Assembly: GCA_947462335.1 (NCBI GenBank)
Contig: OX381709.1
Coordinates: 61,868,609-61,932,608, forward strand
Direction: 5' to 3'
Length of the DNA stretch: 64,000 nt
From: Harmothoe impar
Taxonomy: Eukaryota > Annelida > Polychaeta > Phyllodocida > Polynoidae
How positions within the stretch are numbered: the stretch's first letter is position 1; each line of letters opens with the position of its first letter. A program made the position numbers and the translations under genes. The notes beneath the pieces are model-generated. The model was given only the letters and a program-made list of their open reading frames with translations. It was not told the DNA's origin and did no database searches. Positions 1 to 10,058 of the stretch are shown here, one piece after another.

Positions 1-104
1 AAATAAACACAAAGGAGCACGAGTATAGTTCCCCACTGAAGGTTATTTCACTCAGCTTCGCCTCGTGAAAACTATTACTCGTGAACCTTTGTCCTATTTA
101 TTTT
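1..104. repeat. Fold-back (inverted-repeat) element, possibly cut by the window edge
   Basis: The first 30 bases (AAATAAACACAAAGG...) are nearly the reverse complement of 70-104, leaving a short loop containing CAGCTTCGCCTCG. This is the fold-back architecture of small non-autonomous elements. Similar hairpins with a GGCTTCGCC/AGGCTGAG-type loop occur at 15-27 kb. It is non-coding. Confidence 0.55.
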
Positions 105-535
105 CATGTCATTATTAATGATATTTGTCAAAAGTCCACTTAATTACTCTGAAAAAGCTAATTTATAGTGGTTTAAATCAACAATTTTGATCACTTGACA
201 GGCCGTGAAATACGGACCAGGGTTATTTCACGGGGGGTGTTAAATACGGCTTTCCTTGGTTAACTCAATGGCAGTGCCGTATTCACCATGAAATAAATAT
301 GTGTATTTAATATTGAAAATGCTGGATTAATGTCTCATCTGAAAGGTTTTTCCAGTAAATTCAGCCATAAAATGTACCCCTTTTCCTCCAAAATTGCCTA
401 AAAATCAAACCCTTTTCAAGGGCCCTCGCAGGCCCTTTCCCTTGGAATCGTGTTCACACATGGTCATCAATCCTGAGGGGGAGTGCCCCCGCCCCTGGGG
501 TAGGGGGGTCTGGATGGGGGGTTTCCCATAGATCT
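105..535. other. Non-coding stretch, no gene seen
   Basis: AT-rich DNA without a convincing reading frame or splice-bounded exon. A short imperfect palindrome around CCGTGAAATACGG...CCGTATTCACC (208-290) may be another decayed fold-back element. Confidence 0.4.
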
Positions 536-717
536 ATGTCGATTGTCGATCTTAAAAAATGGCTATGTCGATATCGCTTAGGCCTAATAATGCCCAGATC
601 CCGTGTTGATTTTAAGAATAGCTCATGTCGCCTGTCACTATGATTTTCAAGCCTAATGTCGCATGTCACTAGGCCTCAGTCATGTCGATTGTCGATTTTA
701 AGAAATAGCCATGTCGC
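536..717. repeat. Degenerate tandem repeat (ATGTCGATTGTCGAT motif)
   Basis: Three diverged units built on ATGTCGATTGTCGATTTTAA followed by an ATAGCCATGTCG-like tail start near 536, 600 and 683. A related single unit (CTGTCGATTTTATATAATGCC) recurs near 3892. It is non-coding and looks like an old minisatellite. Confidence 0.5.
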
Positions 718-987
718 CGTGTCAATTTGGTGGTCCACACCCATAACTTGGATAAGATAAGTAGCCTATAAAGTATAATATAGTAGGGAGCCCTGGGAGA
801 ATTGGCACAATAAATTAAAATCATACAATGTTTGCTTGTGATTTCTACAATGCCAAAAAATAACCAAATGCTTTTGTGTCATGAAGAAAAGACTACCAAT
901 AAACCTTTCATATGGACTCTTCAAATTCATTATCCTAGCCTGCTATGATTCCTGTCTAGGGCCTTTTGAAATTTTGAGAAATTCCAT

Positions 988-1276
988 GGAGAACTGGGAC
1001 ACTTCCGAGGGAGAACTGGGACACCATCCAAGGAGAACTGGGACACACCAGGGAGAACTGGGACGGGTGTAAATGGTGTGATTATTAACTAATCAGTCCT
1101 AATGAAACATGATTTTGCTTTACCGGTACCTTATATTCAGTATGATCATTTGTAACCTACAAGCTTCAGTCATAGGTCTGAGAGAAAAATAATTACCACA
1201 CAATAAAGCTTCACCCGGAGTGTCCCAGTTCTCCCCAATCGTCAAGAGTGTCGCAATTGAGTGTCCCAGTTCTCCC
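988..1276. repeat. Clustered GAGAACTGGGACAC motif in both orientations
   Basis: The 14-mer GAGAACTGGGACAC (or its first 12 bases) occurs four times at 989, 1011, 1033 and 1053, spaced 20-22 bp. The reverse complement GTGTCCCAGTTCTCC occurs at about 1220 and 1261. More reverse copies lie at 3757-3788. The inverted arrangement suggests sub-terminal repeats of a small DNA transposon. A 63-codon ORF over the forward array reads the repeat and is not considered real. Confidence 0.6.
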
Positions 1277-1342
1277 AGGTTTGAGATTTTTAAGTAAAAA
1301 GTTTAATACAGTTCAAAATATTCTAAACTGTGTTTTTGTAAG

Positions 1343-1573
1343 TACCGTAAATTTCCCGCGTACTACCCGCGGGTTGTACGCGAAACCAAACTCAGCTTTC
1401 TTTTGATACCAAACATGCCTATAATATAGGGTGCGGGTTATACAAGGGTTTTTATCACTATAGTAGAGTACTAAAATATAATTTTTCAGATCCCAAAACG
1501 GGTTATAGGATTCTCCTGAGTTGGGGGTGCGGGTTATACGCGAGATGCGGGTAGTACGCGGGAATTTACGGTA
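1343..1573. mobile_element. MITE with ~27-bp terminal inverted repeats
   Basis: The element starts TACCGTAAATTTCCCGCGTA and ends with the near-perfect reverse complement (TACGCGGGAATTTACGGTA). The 231-bp body has no coding capacity and contains further CGGGTTATAC/CGGGTTGTAC motifs. The target-site duplication is not clear. Confidence 0.75.
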
Positions 1574-2760
1574 GCTGGTCATTGGCCGGCGACGGAGTCC
1601 CCGGCCATGGTTAATGAGTTCACTTTTCCGTAAGGTTTCAACAGGAATTGCGCGTCCATAGGATTAGCATTGGCTCGTTTGCTTTTTGCACCCTACAGGC
1701 ACAACCTCTATGGTCTCCCACCCTTCAGCACTGCACTCCGCTGTCCGCTGATCAGAACCCTGCGTCGTCGGCTTGACCTGGACTACCTTATATACAACAC
1801 CTCTATTTGTACCCAGAGTGCACTGCTCATTCCGGTCTACTGAGCTTTCAATGGTACAATGTTTTTCACACGCCCTCCCCCCCCCCCCCCCCCCCCCCCC
1901 ACACGCACTGCAGCGGCTACACACTGCCGCCAAACGCCCCCTTCACCACAGCAGTACAGACCGCGGCAGGGGAGTCCTTCTCACAAGCCGTGATATACAT
2001 ATAGTTGCACACCTCGGCACCCTGCTGTGGTCTGTAGTATGTCATTACGACGGCACGGCACCTTTGCAGGGCGGGAGGAGTAATCATACCTCTCACACTG
2101 CACTGTCTCCAATCGTTTTTGAATTGCCTGCCCCTGTAGTAGTAGTGGCACCCTGAGGTACAAACTCTAATATGTTGATGCACTGCTCATTCCGGTCTAC
2201 TGAGCTTTCGATATGTTGTTCACACCCCACCCTCCATATACTTGAACCAGCCACTAGTGTGGGTTGTAGCATTGGGGCCCTTGATCGTTACCCTCACACA
2301 TACTCACGTATATATATGTAGGGCATGTAGCAGGCTAACAAAGAAACCTGGCGCTGGGTCTAGTCCATTGTAACAGGTAAGGGGTGGAAGGTGGGCGTTA
2401 CCAACATTTCCCTTCTCTTTAAGCCTGTGCGTATAGGTGCCTCAATGCGCAAATTGGGCATTTATTCACCTGGAAGAGTCCATTATTACACCAAAGGGGT
2501 GAAAGGTCTGCGCAGAGCTTTTCTACTAATGATGAGCGCCTTCTGGAGTGGACCATTGTTTGCATCATGACCTCTCCACACTAACCCTTTAAAGACGACA
2601 TATTGCTTCATGTAATCAGTGGCGCAATCATGCATCATTAGTGCATTAATTATAATTATAGACCAATGTATGTAATCAAGAATCATTGATGGAAGCCGGC
2701 CACCACCCCTATGGGGTGGATTTCCTCGATCATATACCTTTAAATCCTAGTTTTGCTTAC
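1574..2760. other. Non-coding stretch with poly-C tract and a 31-bp direct repeat
   Basis: A long C homopolymer lies near 1868-1900. A 31-bp perfect direct repeat (TGCACTGCTCATTCCGGTCT... to ...GAGCTTTC) sits at 1819-1849 and 2179-2209, about 360 bp apart. ORFs here overlap on both strands, run through the homopolymer and have no recognisable domain. A CCCTTTAAAGRCGRCATATTGCTT motif near 2585 recurs near 4489. Confidence 0.45.
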
Positions 2761-3514
2761 TACAGTGAAATCTCGTTATAACGAGGACGGTTATAAGGAG
2801 CAGACGGTTATAAGGAGCATATTTGCTCTGCCAAATCATTTTCCATACTTTTCTATAGTAAAAAAACACCATTAGAATGAGCATTTCTAGCCAAAAATCG
2901 TTTATAAGGAGCAAATATTTCTAAGGTAGTAAGTGATTTATAGGACTTCAGGGGAGAGGGAAGGGGGAGGGGGCTTTGTCAGGACTTCTCCTGTGATGTG
3001 GGCGGCCTACAGGGGTGTAGGTGCGGACCTGTGAAGGGGCAGGGGGGAGGGGGCTTTGTCAGGACTTCTCTTGTGATATGGGTGGCCTACTGGGGTGTAG
3101 GTAAGGACCTGTGAGGGGGGGGGGGGGGGGGGAGAGGTGGGAGCTTTGTCAGGACTTCTCCTGTGATGTGGGTGGCCTACAGGAGTGTAGGTGCGGACCT
3201 GTGTGGGGGGGGGGGGGGTGGGGGGGAGGGGGCTTTGTCAGGACTTCTCCTGTGATGTGGGCGGCCTACAGGGGTGTGGGTGCGGACCTGTGAGAGGTGA
3301 GGGGACAAGGGGAGTGGGGGCTTTGTCATGACTTCCCTCTCTGATGTGGGCGGCCCAGGGGGTAGATAGCCAGGGATTACATTTCTTATTTCTTTAAATG
3401 TCACTATATTCTTACATATATATAGTATGACCAAAATCGGTTATAAGGAAGGTTGGTTACAACGAGCAAATTTGCTTTGCCAAAAGATGCTCCTTATAAC
3501 GAGATTTTACTGTA
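2761..3514. mobile_element. Pogo/Tigger-like non-autonomous DNA transposon with internal tandem array
   Basis: Terminal inverted repeats match over ~25 bp with mismatches: the left end reads TACAGTGAAATCTCGTTATA and the right end, reverse complemented, reads TACAGTAAAATCTCGTTATA. Ends beginning CAGT(G/A)AAA flanked by TA fit pogo/Tc1-mariner-type elements. The centre holds five diverged ~80-90-bp units (starting near 2972, 3052, 3142, 3231 and 3319), each with GGCTTTGTCAGGACTTCTCC and GTAGGTGCGGACCTGTGA-like segments separated by G-rich spacers. There is no transposase. Confidence 0.75.
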
Positions 3515-4262
3515 TCAATACTAGATAATCTAACACTAAAATATTTTTTTTATCAAAAGGTAACACTACGTAAATGTAATCGTCGGAGATGTGGGGAAAC
3601 ACTTTTATTTTGGTGAAAATATTGTAATCTGTTATGGTTTTAAGTATTTTAACATGGCAGTCATTTTTTTTTGCAGAAAAAACTTTGACATCATTGGTCC
3701 AAAAAATAACATCGGTGGTGATCCATCAAAATGATCGGTTACGGGCAGAATACACAGTGTCCCAGTTCTCCTTTGTCCCAATTCTCCCAGGTCACCCCTA
3801 GGGGTCGATGGCTATCAGCACATGTATCACATTCCGAATCTAGACACCTTGATGGCGGGGGGGAGGGGGCATGTCTGACATGTCTCATGATGCTGTCGAT
3901 TTTATATAATGCCTATGTCTATGACCCATGTCACTAAGGAAAATCCTCTTAAATGTCTAGACTTGAAATGGTGCATTCTGGTGCAAGATATTGCATGTGC
4001 TCAGCTATAGAGGGACAAATTTATGCACAGTGACCCCCCCCCCCCCCAAGAGGGGTCGATATTATTTACACCCTCCACCCCCTGTTGTCAAAAATGATCA
4101 CTCCCTAATATGCTGTAAGGAAAACTCAATACAAACAATGAAACATTATCTTAGTATTTTCTTCAAAACAAATACTTTTTTTTATCTAACCATGTGTCTT
4201 AACATGGACGTCAATACTTAAGCTGTCACTTTAATATTGAGATTCTTTGTCTTAATTATTAG
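3515..4262. other. Non-coding stretch upstream of the epoxide hydrolase exons
   Basis: It contains reverse copies of the GTGTCCCAGTTCTCC motif (3757-3788) and a C-tract repeat at 4027-4110 (poly-C, then GGGGTCGA, then CCCCTGTTGTCAAAAATGATCA) that recurs near 23.2-23.5 kb and 50.2 kb. No first exon for the downstream epoxide hydrolase could be recognised here. Confidence 0.4.
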
Positions 4263-4390
4263 AGCGGCATCACGTTACACTATGTTGTGAATGGACCTAC
4301 AGACAAGCCGCTGATGCTCTTCCTCCATGGCTTCCCGGAATGCTGGTACTCCTGGCGCTACCAGATAAAGGAGTTCTCCAAAAACTACAG
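4263..4390 (+). CDS. EPHX4-like: Epoxide hydrolase exon A (oxyanion-hole exon)
   Basis: The acceptor ...AATTATTAG precedes the exon, which reads from SGITLHYVVNG through HGFPECWYSWRYQ to KNY and ends in AG before GTAATGG. It supplies the first core beta strands and the HGxP motif. It enters in phase 0. Confidence 0.9.
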
Positions 4391-6572
4391 GTAATGGCAC
4401 GCTGCGTGTTAAGTGTTGTATAGAAGTTGTAATAACTGTGTGACAAGATGTGGACATATAGGTGTGTGTTGGGGGGGGGGGGGGGTTATACCCTTTAAAG
4501 GCGGCATATTGCTTTAATGCCTTGATAATTATTGGGACATGTAATATGCAAACCCCCTACTGGTACGCGGACAAATACGTAATGAATATGATTTCTGACA
4601 AATGTTACGCGGACAAATACGTAATGAATATGATTTCTGACAAATGTTAATAACATGATCATCTTAGCAGTGTTTGATGATGTTGTTCCTTCCCACTTAG
4701 GACGGTGGCAGTTGACATGCGTGGGTACGGAGAATCTGATCAGCCGCCCAAAGTGTCAGATTACGCCATCCAGTACTTGATGAATGACGTCAAGGAGCTC
4801 ATTGAGCACCTCGGTGAGTAACTCATCTAAGAACAAGGGGATGTTGTGTACTAAGAGTCTTAAAGACAAATACCAAGTGTTTTATTCATGTACAAAATTT
4901 CAAAATATGAATATCATCAGTAGACCTTTACTTTAGTGGTAGCTGAATTCAGAAATATAAAACCAAAGATTCATTTGGTGAACTCAAATGTTCCTTATTG
5001 ACACATAGAGGATTGGTAATACATGTACACCATTTTAAGGCTATCTGCTTTGCCTTAAGGATACAAGAAGACCATCCTGGTGGCCCATGACTGGGGCGGT
5101 AACGTCGCGCACTGGTTCACTTTCACGTATCCCGCCATGGTCGACAAGTTCATCGTGTGTAACATGCCGCACCCGCAAGGCTTCATGAAACATTTCCGCA
5201 GCAGCTGGTCCCAGATCGGCAAGTCCTGGTATGTTTTCACAGAGGCACAGCTCTGCTTGTTAATGCTGGCTAATGGACAATTACTACATTTGTATAATTA
5301 TTCTATGGATATCACATTTTTTACACATTGTTCACCTCTGTTGTGGTTAACACAGTAAAGAAGGGTCAAGAGTATCCACAAACGTCAGGATATTTTTTCA
5401 CACCTATAATTACTTGGAAAAATATATTATCAGCTCTATCATTTGGCAGGGGAGTAGGGCGAGTATAAAGAAATACATTTTCTATCGGAAAACAATTGAC
5501 AGTTAAAGAGAAAAACCTCGTTAGTACTGGTATGTAACTGTAACATAGGGATCCTGTAATAAAGTATCTAAAAATCTAAAACAAAATATTTTTGTTTGTG
5601 TTGCAGGTACATCATGTTCTTCCAGATCCCCTACCTGCCTGAGTTGTACCTCAAGTCTAATGACTACGCCTTTATAGATGAGATCATGAGCGCTGTGGCC
5701 CCCGGTGGTAGCAAGCCAGCCCTCGCCGAGGGTGAAGAGAGGGATGCGTTCAAGTACTGCTGTGGGTTCAGATGTAAGCGTTTAGACAGTTTCTCTTCTT
5801 TTTTCTTCTTTCAAGACTGTAAATGGGACAGTTGGGACTCAAGTATTATGTACTTTGATGCGTCTTGAAGCTACAGTTTGACACCTAGCAACAATTAAGA
5901 AATCAGAGGGTAGTAGTATATCACAATTTGCATTCGTTTCAGGATATATTCTCAAACTCATTGTTCTGTCATTTTGTTACATACGCTACAGATATATAGC
6001 TACTCGTTTTTGAGAGTGGTAATAACAAATTTAGATACACTTTTAGGGTTGGAGAACAATTGTGAACACTGGTTGGCAAACGGATTTTAACAACAACGCC
6101 TTGTTGCATACATGCTAGTTGTGGGCCAGAAACAACCTTTAACGCTGCTTGGGGGAGCGGCGAAACATATTTGGACCATTCTCATGTGACCTGGACGGAA
6201 AAAAAGTCTCCACCCATGTTGTTGAAATCTTAAATTAATACTTCCACATAATCTATTAAACGTTAAATTAATATGTTATCCTCAATACATATCATTTCAG
6301 CGAGTCTGACGAGCCAGGTGAACTACTATCGGGCGTCTATTCGCTACGAGCGACCAATCGTTGAAAGTGTTAGGACCACGATCCCAACACTGATGGTGTG
6401 GGGGGTACACGACTTGGCCCTGGAGAAGCAGATGGCCGAGTTCTCCAAGGACTACATTAAGAACCTGGACCTTCACTACATCCAGACCGCCGGGCATTGG
6501 GTCCAACAGGAGGCCCCACAGGAGGTTAATAGCACCATGCGCGAGTTCCTCAAGGGGAAGAAGAAAAACTGA
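4263..6572 (+). CDS. EPHX4-like: Epoxide hydrolase 3/4-like alpha/beta hydrolase (3' five exons)
   Basis: Five exons (4263-4390, 4701-4813, 5060-5228, 5607-5773, 6301-6572), all with GT/AG junctions, join to 282 codons in one frame ending at TGA 6570-6572. The family hydrolyses epoxides to diols by an alkyl-enzyme mechanism; EPHX3/4 members are ER-anchored by an N-terminal membrane segment. Visible motifs, numbered in this partial product, are the oxyanion-hole HGFPE (22-26), the nucleophile motif HDWGG (Asp91), the charge-relay Asp230 in WGVHD and His258 in AGHW. Lid tyrosines lie near FFQIP (~142) and NYYRA (201-202). Spacing agrees with human EPHX4. The exon encoding the start, membrane anchor and roughly the first 75 residues was not found, so it lies upstream of the window or is unrecognisable. 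EPHX3 versus EPHX4 is not decided. Confidence 0.9.
4564..4647. repeat. Perfect 2 x 42-bp tandem duplication in intron A
   Basis: Two identical adjacent 42-bp copies starting TACGCGGACAAATACGTAAT lie at 4564-4605 and 4606-4647. The duplication is recent because no difference is seen. Nearby 4469-4487 is a G homopolymer. Confidence 0.9.
4701..4813 (+). CDS. EPHX4-like: Epoxide hydrolase exon B
   Basis: The acceptor TTCCCACTTAG precedes GACGGTGGCA. It encodes TVAVDMRGYGESDQPP, the conserved DxRGYGxS segment of the family, and ends at HL plus one base before GTGAGTAAC. Confidence 0.9.
5060..5228 (+). CDS. EPHX4-like: Epoxide hydrolase exon C (nucleophile exon)
   Basis: It follows TTGCCTTAAG, encodes YKKTILVAHDWGGNVAH with the nucleophilic Asp of HDWGG, and continues to GKSW, splitting the Trp codon before GTATGTTT. 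Confidence 0.92.
5607..5773 (+). CDS. EPHX4-like: Epoxide hydrolase exon D (lid domain)
   Basis: It follows GTGTTGCAG and encodes YIMFFQIPYLPELYLKSNDY, the lid region of EPHX3/4-type enzymes. It ends in GFR plus one base before GTAAGCG. The stretch after the exon reads through in frame but is intronic. Confidence 0.88.
5774..6300. other. Intron D of the epoxide hydrolase
   Basis: Donor GTAAGCG and acceptor CATATCATTTCAG. AT-rich, with no repeat or gene recognised. Confidence 0.7.
6301..6572 (+). CDS. EPHX4-like: Epoxide hydrolase last exon (acid/base residues)
   Basis: It encodes SLTSQVNYYRA, then PTLMVWGVHD (charge-relay Asp), then YIQTAGHWVQQEAP (catalytic His), and ends REFLKGKKKN followed by TGA. 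The lysine-rich tail resembles the C-terminus of EPHX4. Confidence 0.92.
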
Positions 6573-7340
6573 AATTAAATTGAGGTTTCTCCGAGACAAT
6601 TAATGAATACATAGTTATGTACATAATATTCCAGGATAAGAGCAATGTGCGCTAAAAGATATAGCTGTACCTTATTTTACTTGAATGAAGTTGTAAGACT
6701 TAATTAGGGATAGTTGTCACCGCAATTCTACTATGAAAAAATGAGCGAGTCCTAGAAGATGCGCTTTGATATCGCAGCAAGTATTTCAAGTTATGAATAC
6801 TTGAGATGGAGAAATAAAGATGGTATGGTACATATTTTGTACATTTATACAAAACAGGACTCATTCTTGTCGATCTTTGAAATGAACAACTTTATAAACA
6901 ATTACGCCCTTTGTAAGGGGAGATCCACAAATGAACATCATCGGTTGGAAGTATTCTGGATGGGAGGAGAGGTGTATATACGTTTTTTGATATAATATTT
7001 TTCTCATAAAATGGAGAACTAATTTTACGTGGGGGGCTTTTCAGGCGAAAGAAAAAATGCATTAAAAATCAAGGCCATGTATAATCATTTATAGCTACCA
7101 GCTTTCAGGATCGGTGTGAGGGCTGGGGCTATGTCTGCGCTCAATTTTTGGTCAAAAATTAAACAAAGTTGCAGTATCCCAGGCACTATGAATTTGTAAA
7201 GCCTCCATCGGAATCGTTTTCTAACTGCAAAATTGCACTAAGGAGTGGCTTTTAAAGTATAGGAGAGGGGACCGTCCCCTCATATACTAACACGTTAAAG
7301 ACAAAAGCCACCTGGGGACAAAAGTCGAAATTGCTTTTAT
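6573..7340. other. 3' flank of the epoxide hydrolase, no gene seen
   Basis: AT-rich presumed 3' UTR and intergenic DNA. No canonical AATAAA is obvious immediately downstream of the stop. The 78-codon ORF at 6759-6995 shows no domain and is not called. Confidence 0.4.
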
Positions 7341-7575
7341 ACTAAGGCCACTAAAAATTGATTATCAGCTTTGCGGACAGCGCCCGAAGGAAGGCCTATT
7401 TTAAAAATGGCCGCATCTAAAAAAAATCCTAGGACAAGTTGCAAAATGATCGATATCTCAGCTGATGATAAGGGTAGACCTAATTTAAAAGGGGTTTTAG
7501 ACCTAATTTCCAATTGCAAACTATTTTTTACTAAAAAGTGTCCGCAAAGCTGATAATTGATTTTAAGTGGCCTAA
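7341..7575. mobile_element. MITE with ~35-bp terminal inverted repeats
   Basis: The left end ACTAAGGCCACTAAAAATTG and the right end (reverse complement ACTTAGGCCACTTAAAATCA) continue as TTATCAGCTTTGCGGACA in both arms. The 235-bp body has no coding capacity; the 60-codon ORFs across it on both strands are palindrome shadows. Confidence 0.8.
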
Positions 7576-8282
7576 GTTGATTTACCTATCAATCCTAAAT
7601 CACGTATTTCCATGTAATATTTGATCATTGTGCCTGTAACTATCGTGTCTATGAGGCTTCTGGGTGCCCATAGCATCCTATGATTAGGGTAATAGAAATA
7701 TTTGTTGATAAATTCTTACCTTTTTTTATTTCAACCGTGACCCCAAGTTTTGTGCTTTGGAAAATTCAGTATATATGCACTTTACACATGCAAAAATTCT
7801 CGTTGATAGATCAGTAAAAGTGGAGTAGGCCTATCTATTCAAGTAGACTGTTGTTTTTTGATCAAGTGGTCAAGAAATTAGCACCATCAATAGGGAATTT
7901 CTTTACAATTTCTATTTTTGAACATATCAAGCTACCGGTAATACATTCCACTAATTTCCAGAGTTATTTTCAATTTTCAATGTTTTTATTGGCTCAAAAA
8001 ACAGTCATATTACATACCGATAAGTTTTTCATATTCACGAATGTTAAAATTCCCATAAATATAATACGATACAATTTGTGCAACAGTCAGTCCCAGTCAG
8101 TAGATTATCCAAATACTGCAGCATATGATTCCAGCATGGACGTGAACACTGTTTATATCTAGAGTCATGATTCGATCCACTAGTATTTGTCTATAAACCC
8201 CTAGTTAGCCTAAATGCACGACGGTTACCGCCCGGGGTTACCGGTAGGAGTAGATATACCGTACCGGTACTAAGTATCATAG
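7576..8282. other. Non-coding stretch
   Basis: AT-rich intergenic DNA. The ORF 7851-8162 (103 codons) is AT-biased, has no recognisable domain and no splice support, so it is not called. Confidence 0.4.
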
Positions 8283-8330
8283 GGGGCGTGGCACTAATAG
8301 TAATAACGGGTACTAATAGTGCCACGCCCC
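8283..8330. repeat. Perfect 20-bp hairpin with 8-base loop
   Basis: GGGGCGTGGCACTAATAGTA (8283-8302) and its exact reverse complement (8311-8330) flank ATAACGGG. Perfect arms of this length are unlikely by chance and suggest a fold-back element or a structure-forming site upstream of the zinc-finger gene. Confidence 0.8.
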
Positions 8331-8449
8331 TTCAAAGTACCGTTGCTACGCGGGTGGTTCAACAAATTACCGATAGGTGGCCCGAGTGCGTTCGCTCGGC
8401 GTCTGGTTGACCCTATAACCTTTGACCTCGTCCATGACCCGAGCTCTGA

Positions 8450-8594
8450 CGCCAAGATATGACCTTGGCCATTTCGTACTTGAACTAGATCGACGCAACG
8501 CAGGAGGTTCGCTTCAGACTGCGTAGAATGGGAGGAGATTGTTAGTTGTGAGAATACCGCCTTATCTTGGGATGGAGAACACATAGGACTGTAG
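8450..8594 (+). other. Candidate untranslated first exon of the zinc-finger gene
   Basis: A locally GC-richer segment ends in ...GGACTGTAG followed by the strong donor GTGAGT at 8595. The zinc-finger ORF begins directly after an acceptor at 10024-10025, so an upstream 5' UTR exon is expected. The start is a guess. The 141-codon minus-strand ORF over this segment has no domain. Confidence 0.2.
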
Positions 8595-9322
8595 GTGAGT
8601 TTGATATAGATGTTGATAGCAATGGTATCAGAACACGTATAAACTGGTAGGGTTGGGCACTGACCTGATGCCCTAGACTTCACCTCCCCCAAACAAAATG
8701 TCAAGGTTGAATCGGACACCGTTTTGTAAGCACTATTATGGGCAGCTGTTGTCTTCTTTATGGTGGTATTTGGGGCTGTGTGCGATTTAAGGGTATTACA
8801 TGCCCTGTTGGTGGACGTTTGACATTGATAAGGACGTATAACGGGGGAACAAAACAGTAGGAAGCGGGGCCACCGCCACGTTGCGCACGTAGCCTACTCT
8901 GAAACTAGGTCACGGAGACGCAGGTTTGTTTACCTGGCAGGGACGCGGGCTTGCCGCCAACCTTTGCCATGTCAGGCTTGTGAAGCTTTGGGAGGTAGGA
9001 GCTATCGATCTACTGCCAAGCTCTGTAGCTATCATTACTTGATACCAGTTACAGTAATATGAAAAGTTATGGACTTTTTGGAGAAAAAAAACCACAGTAG
9101 AATTGTGAAAAATATTGACCCTAACTATGTTCAATGTTGATGCACGTTTTGATGCACCCTTTCCCTTTCCCTTTCTTACCAATTCAGTATTAAATTATCA
9201 GAAACTTAGCCAGAATTTTAAGATTTCAGGATCTATTTACTTCTCGTCGACCATGGAATGGTATCTGCATAATGCATCCTGAATTAGGTCAGGTTACTGA
9301 GGTATTGCTGTCGGCCCTTAAC

Positions 9323-9708
9323 CAGGGATGTCAACTTTTGGGAATGAGCAAGAGTGAGACTTTTCCAAACTGATAAAGTGTACGTGAACATATGGGGGTG
9401 CGAACCCGGGGGCGCGAAGCGCCGCTGTTTGAAAGCGCAGCGCTGCGACCAAGGTAGGGGGGTCTAAGGGCATGCCCCCCCCCCCCCCGAGAAAATTTTG
9501 AAAATTTAGATGTCAAATGGTGCAATTTGATGTGTTCTGAGAGCATCTTTGTAACTTTGGTTCTAATTGGAGTATCTAAAAAATTCTTTCAGTTCTGGAA
9601 AGCCTAGAATCTCAGGAATGCGTGAGATTGCTTTACCCTGCGTGAAAGCGTGAGACAGGGTGCAAATGCGTGAGTCTCACGCCCAATGCGTGAGGGTTGA
9701 CAGCCCTG
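9323..9708. mobile_element. hAT-like MITE with 7-bp target duplication
   Basis: The ends CAGGGATGTCAAC (left) and GTTGACAGCCCTG (right) are inverted repeats, and CCTTAAC flanks both sides (9316-9322 and 9709-9715). hAT elements usually make 8-bp duplications, so the superfamily is tentative. The inside holds a GCGCGAAGCGCCGC palindrome, a poly-C tract near 9476-9488 and clustered GCGTGAG motifs near the right end. Confidence 0.75.
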
Positions 9709-10058
9709 CCTTAACTTATATGAGACTCAGAGTTCAGATAATCATTGCCCCCTAAGGCTAAGCTACTATAAAGGGCATTAATCATACCACACTCTAGAAA
9801 AAATACTCCCAGCATCAGCGCTATTGGATATAGTATAAAATTTGTACCAGGCCCAGCAGATATGTTGGGACAGCACATTGAATATACCAAACACCCTTTG
9901 TCTAATGTTAAAGATTAGGAATTAAAAATTCATAAGTTTGATATAAAACGCTCTGGTCATGCCTTGATAGCATTGTGTAGCGGTATGTATTTTGATATTG
10001 ACAATTGTTCTTGTTCTTATTTCAGTCCTCTCATTTGAGCTATGTGTCACCAGTCCTG

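Noticed and set aside
3111..3434. Gly/Trp-rich and Pro-rich ORFs on opposite strands
   Set aside because: They read the tandem units and G homopolymers inside the pogo-like element.
8294..8719. 141-codon minus-strand ORF
   Set aside because: No recognisable domain, begins in the perfect hairpin, and overlaps a GC-richer stretch where chance ORFs are expected.
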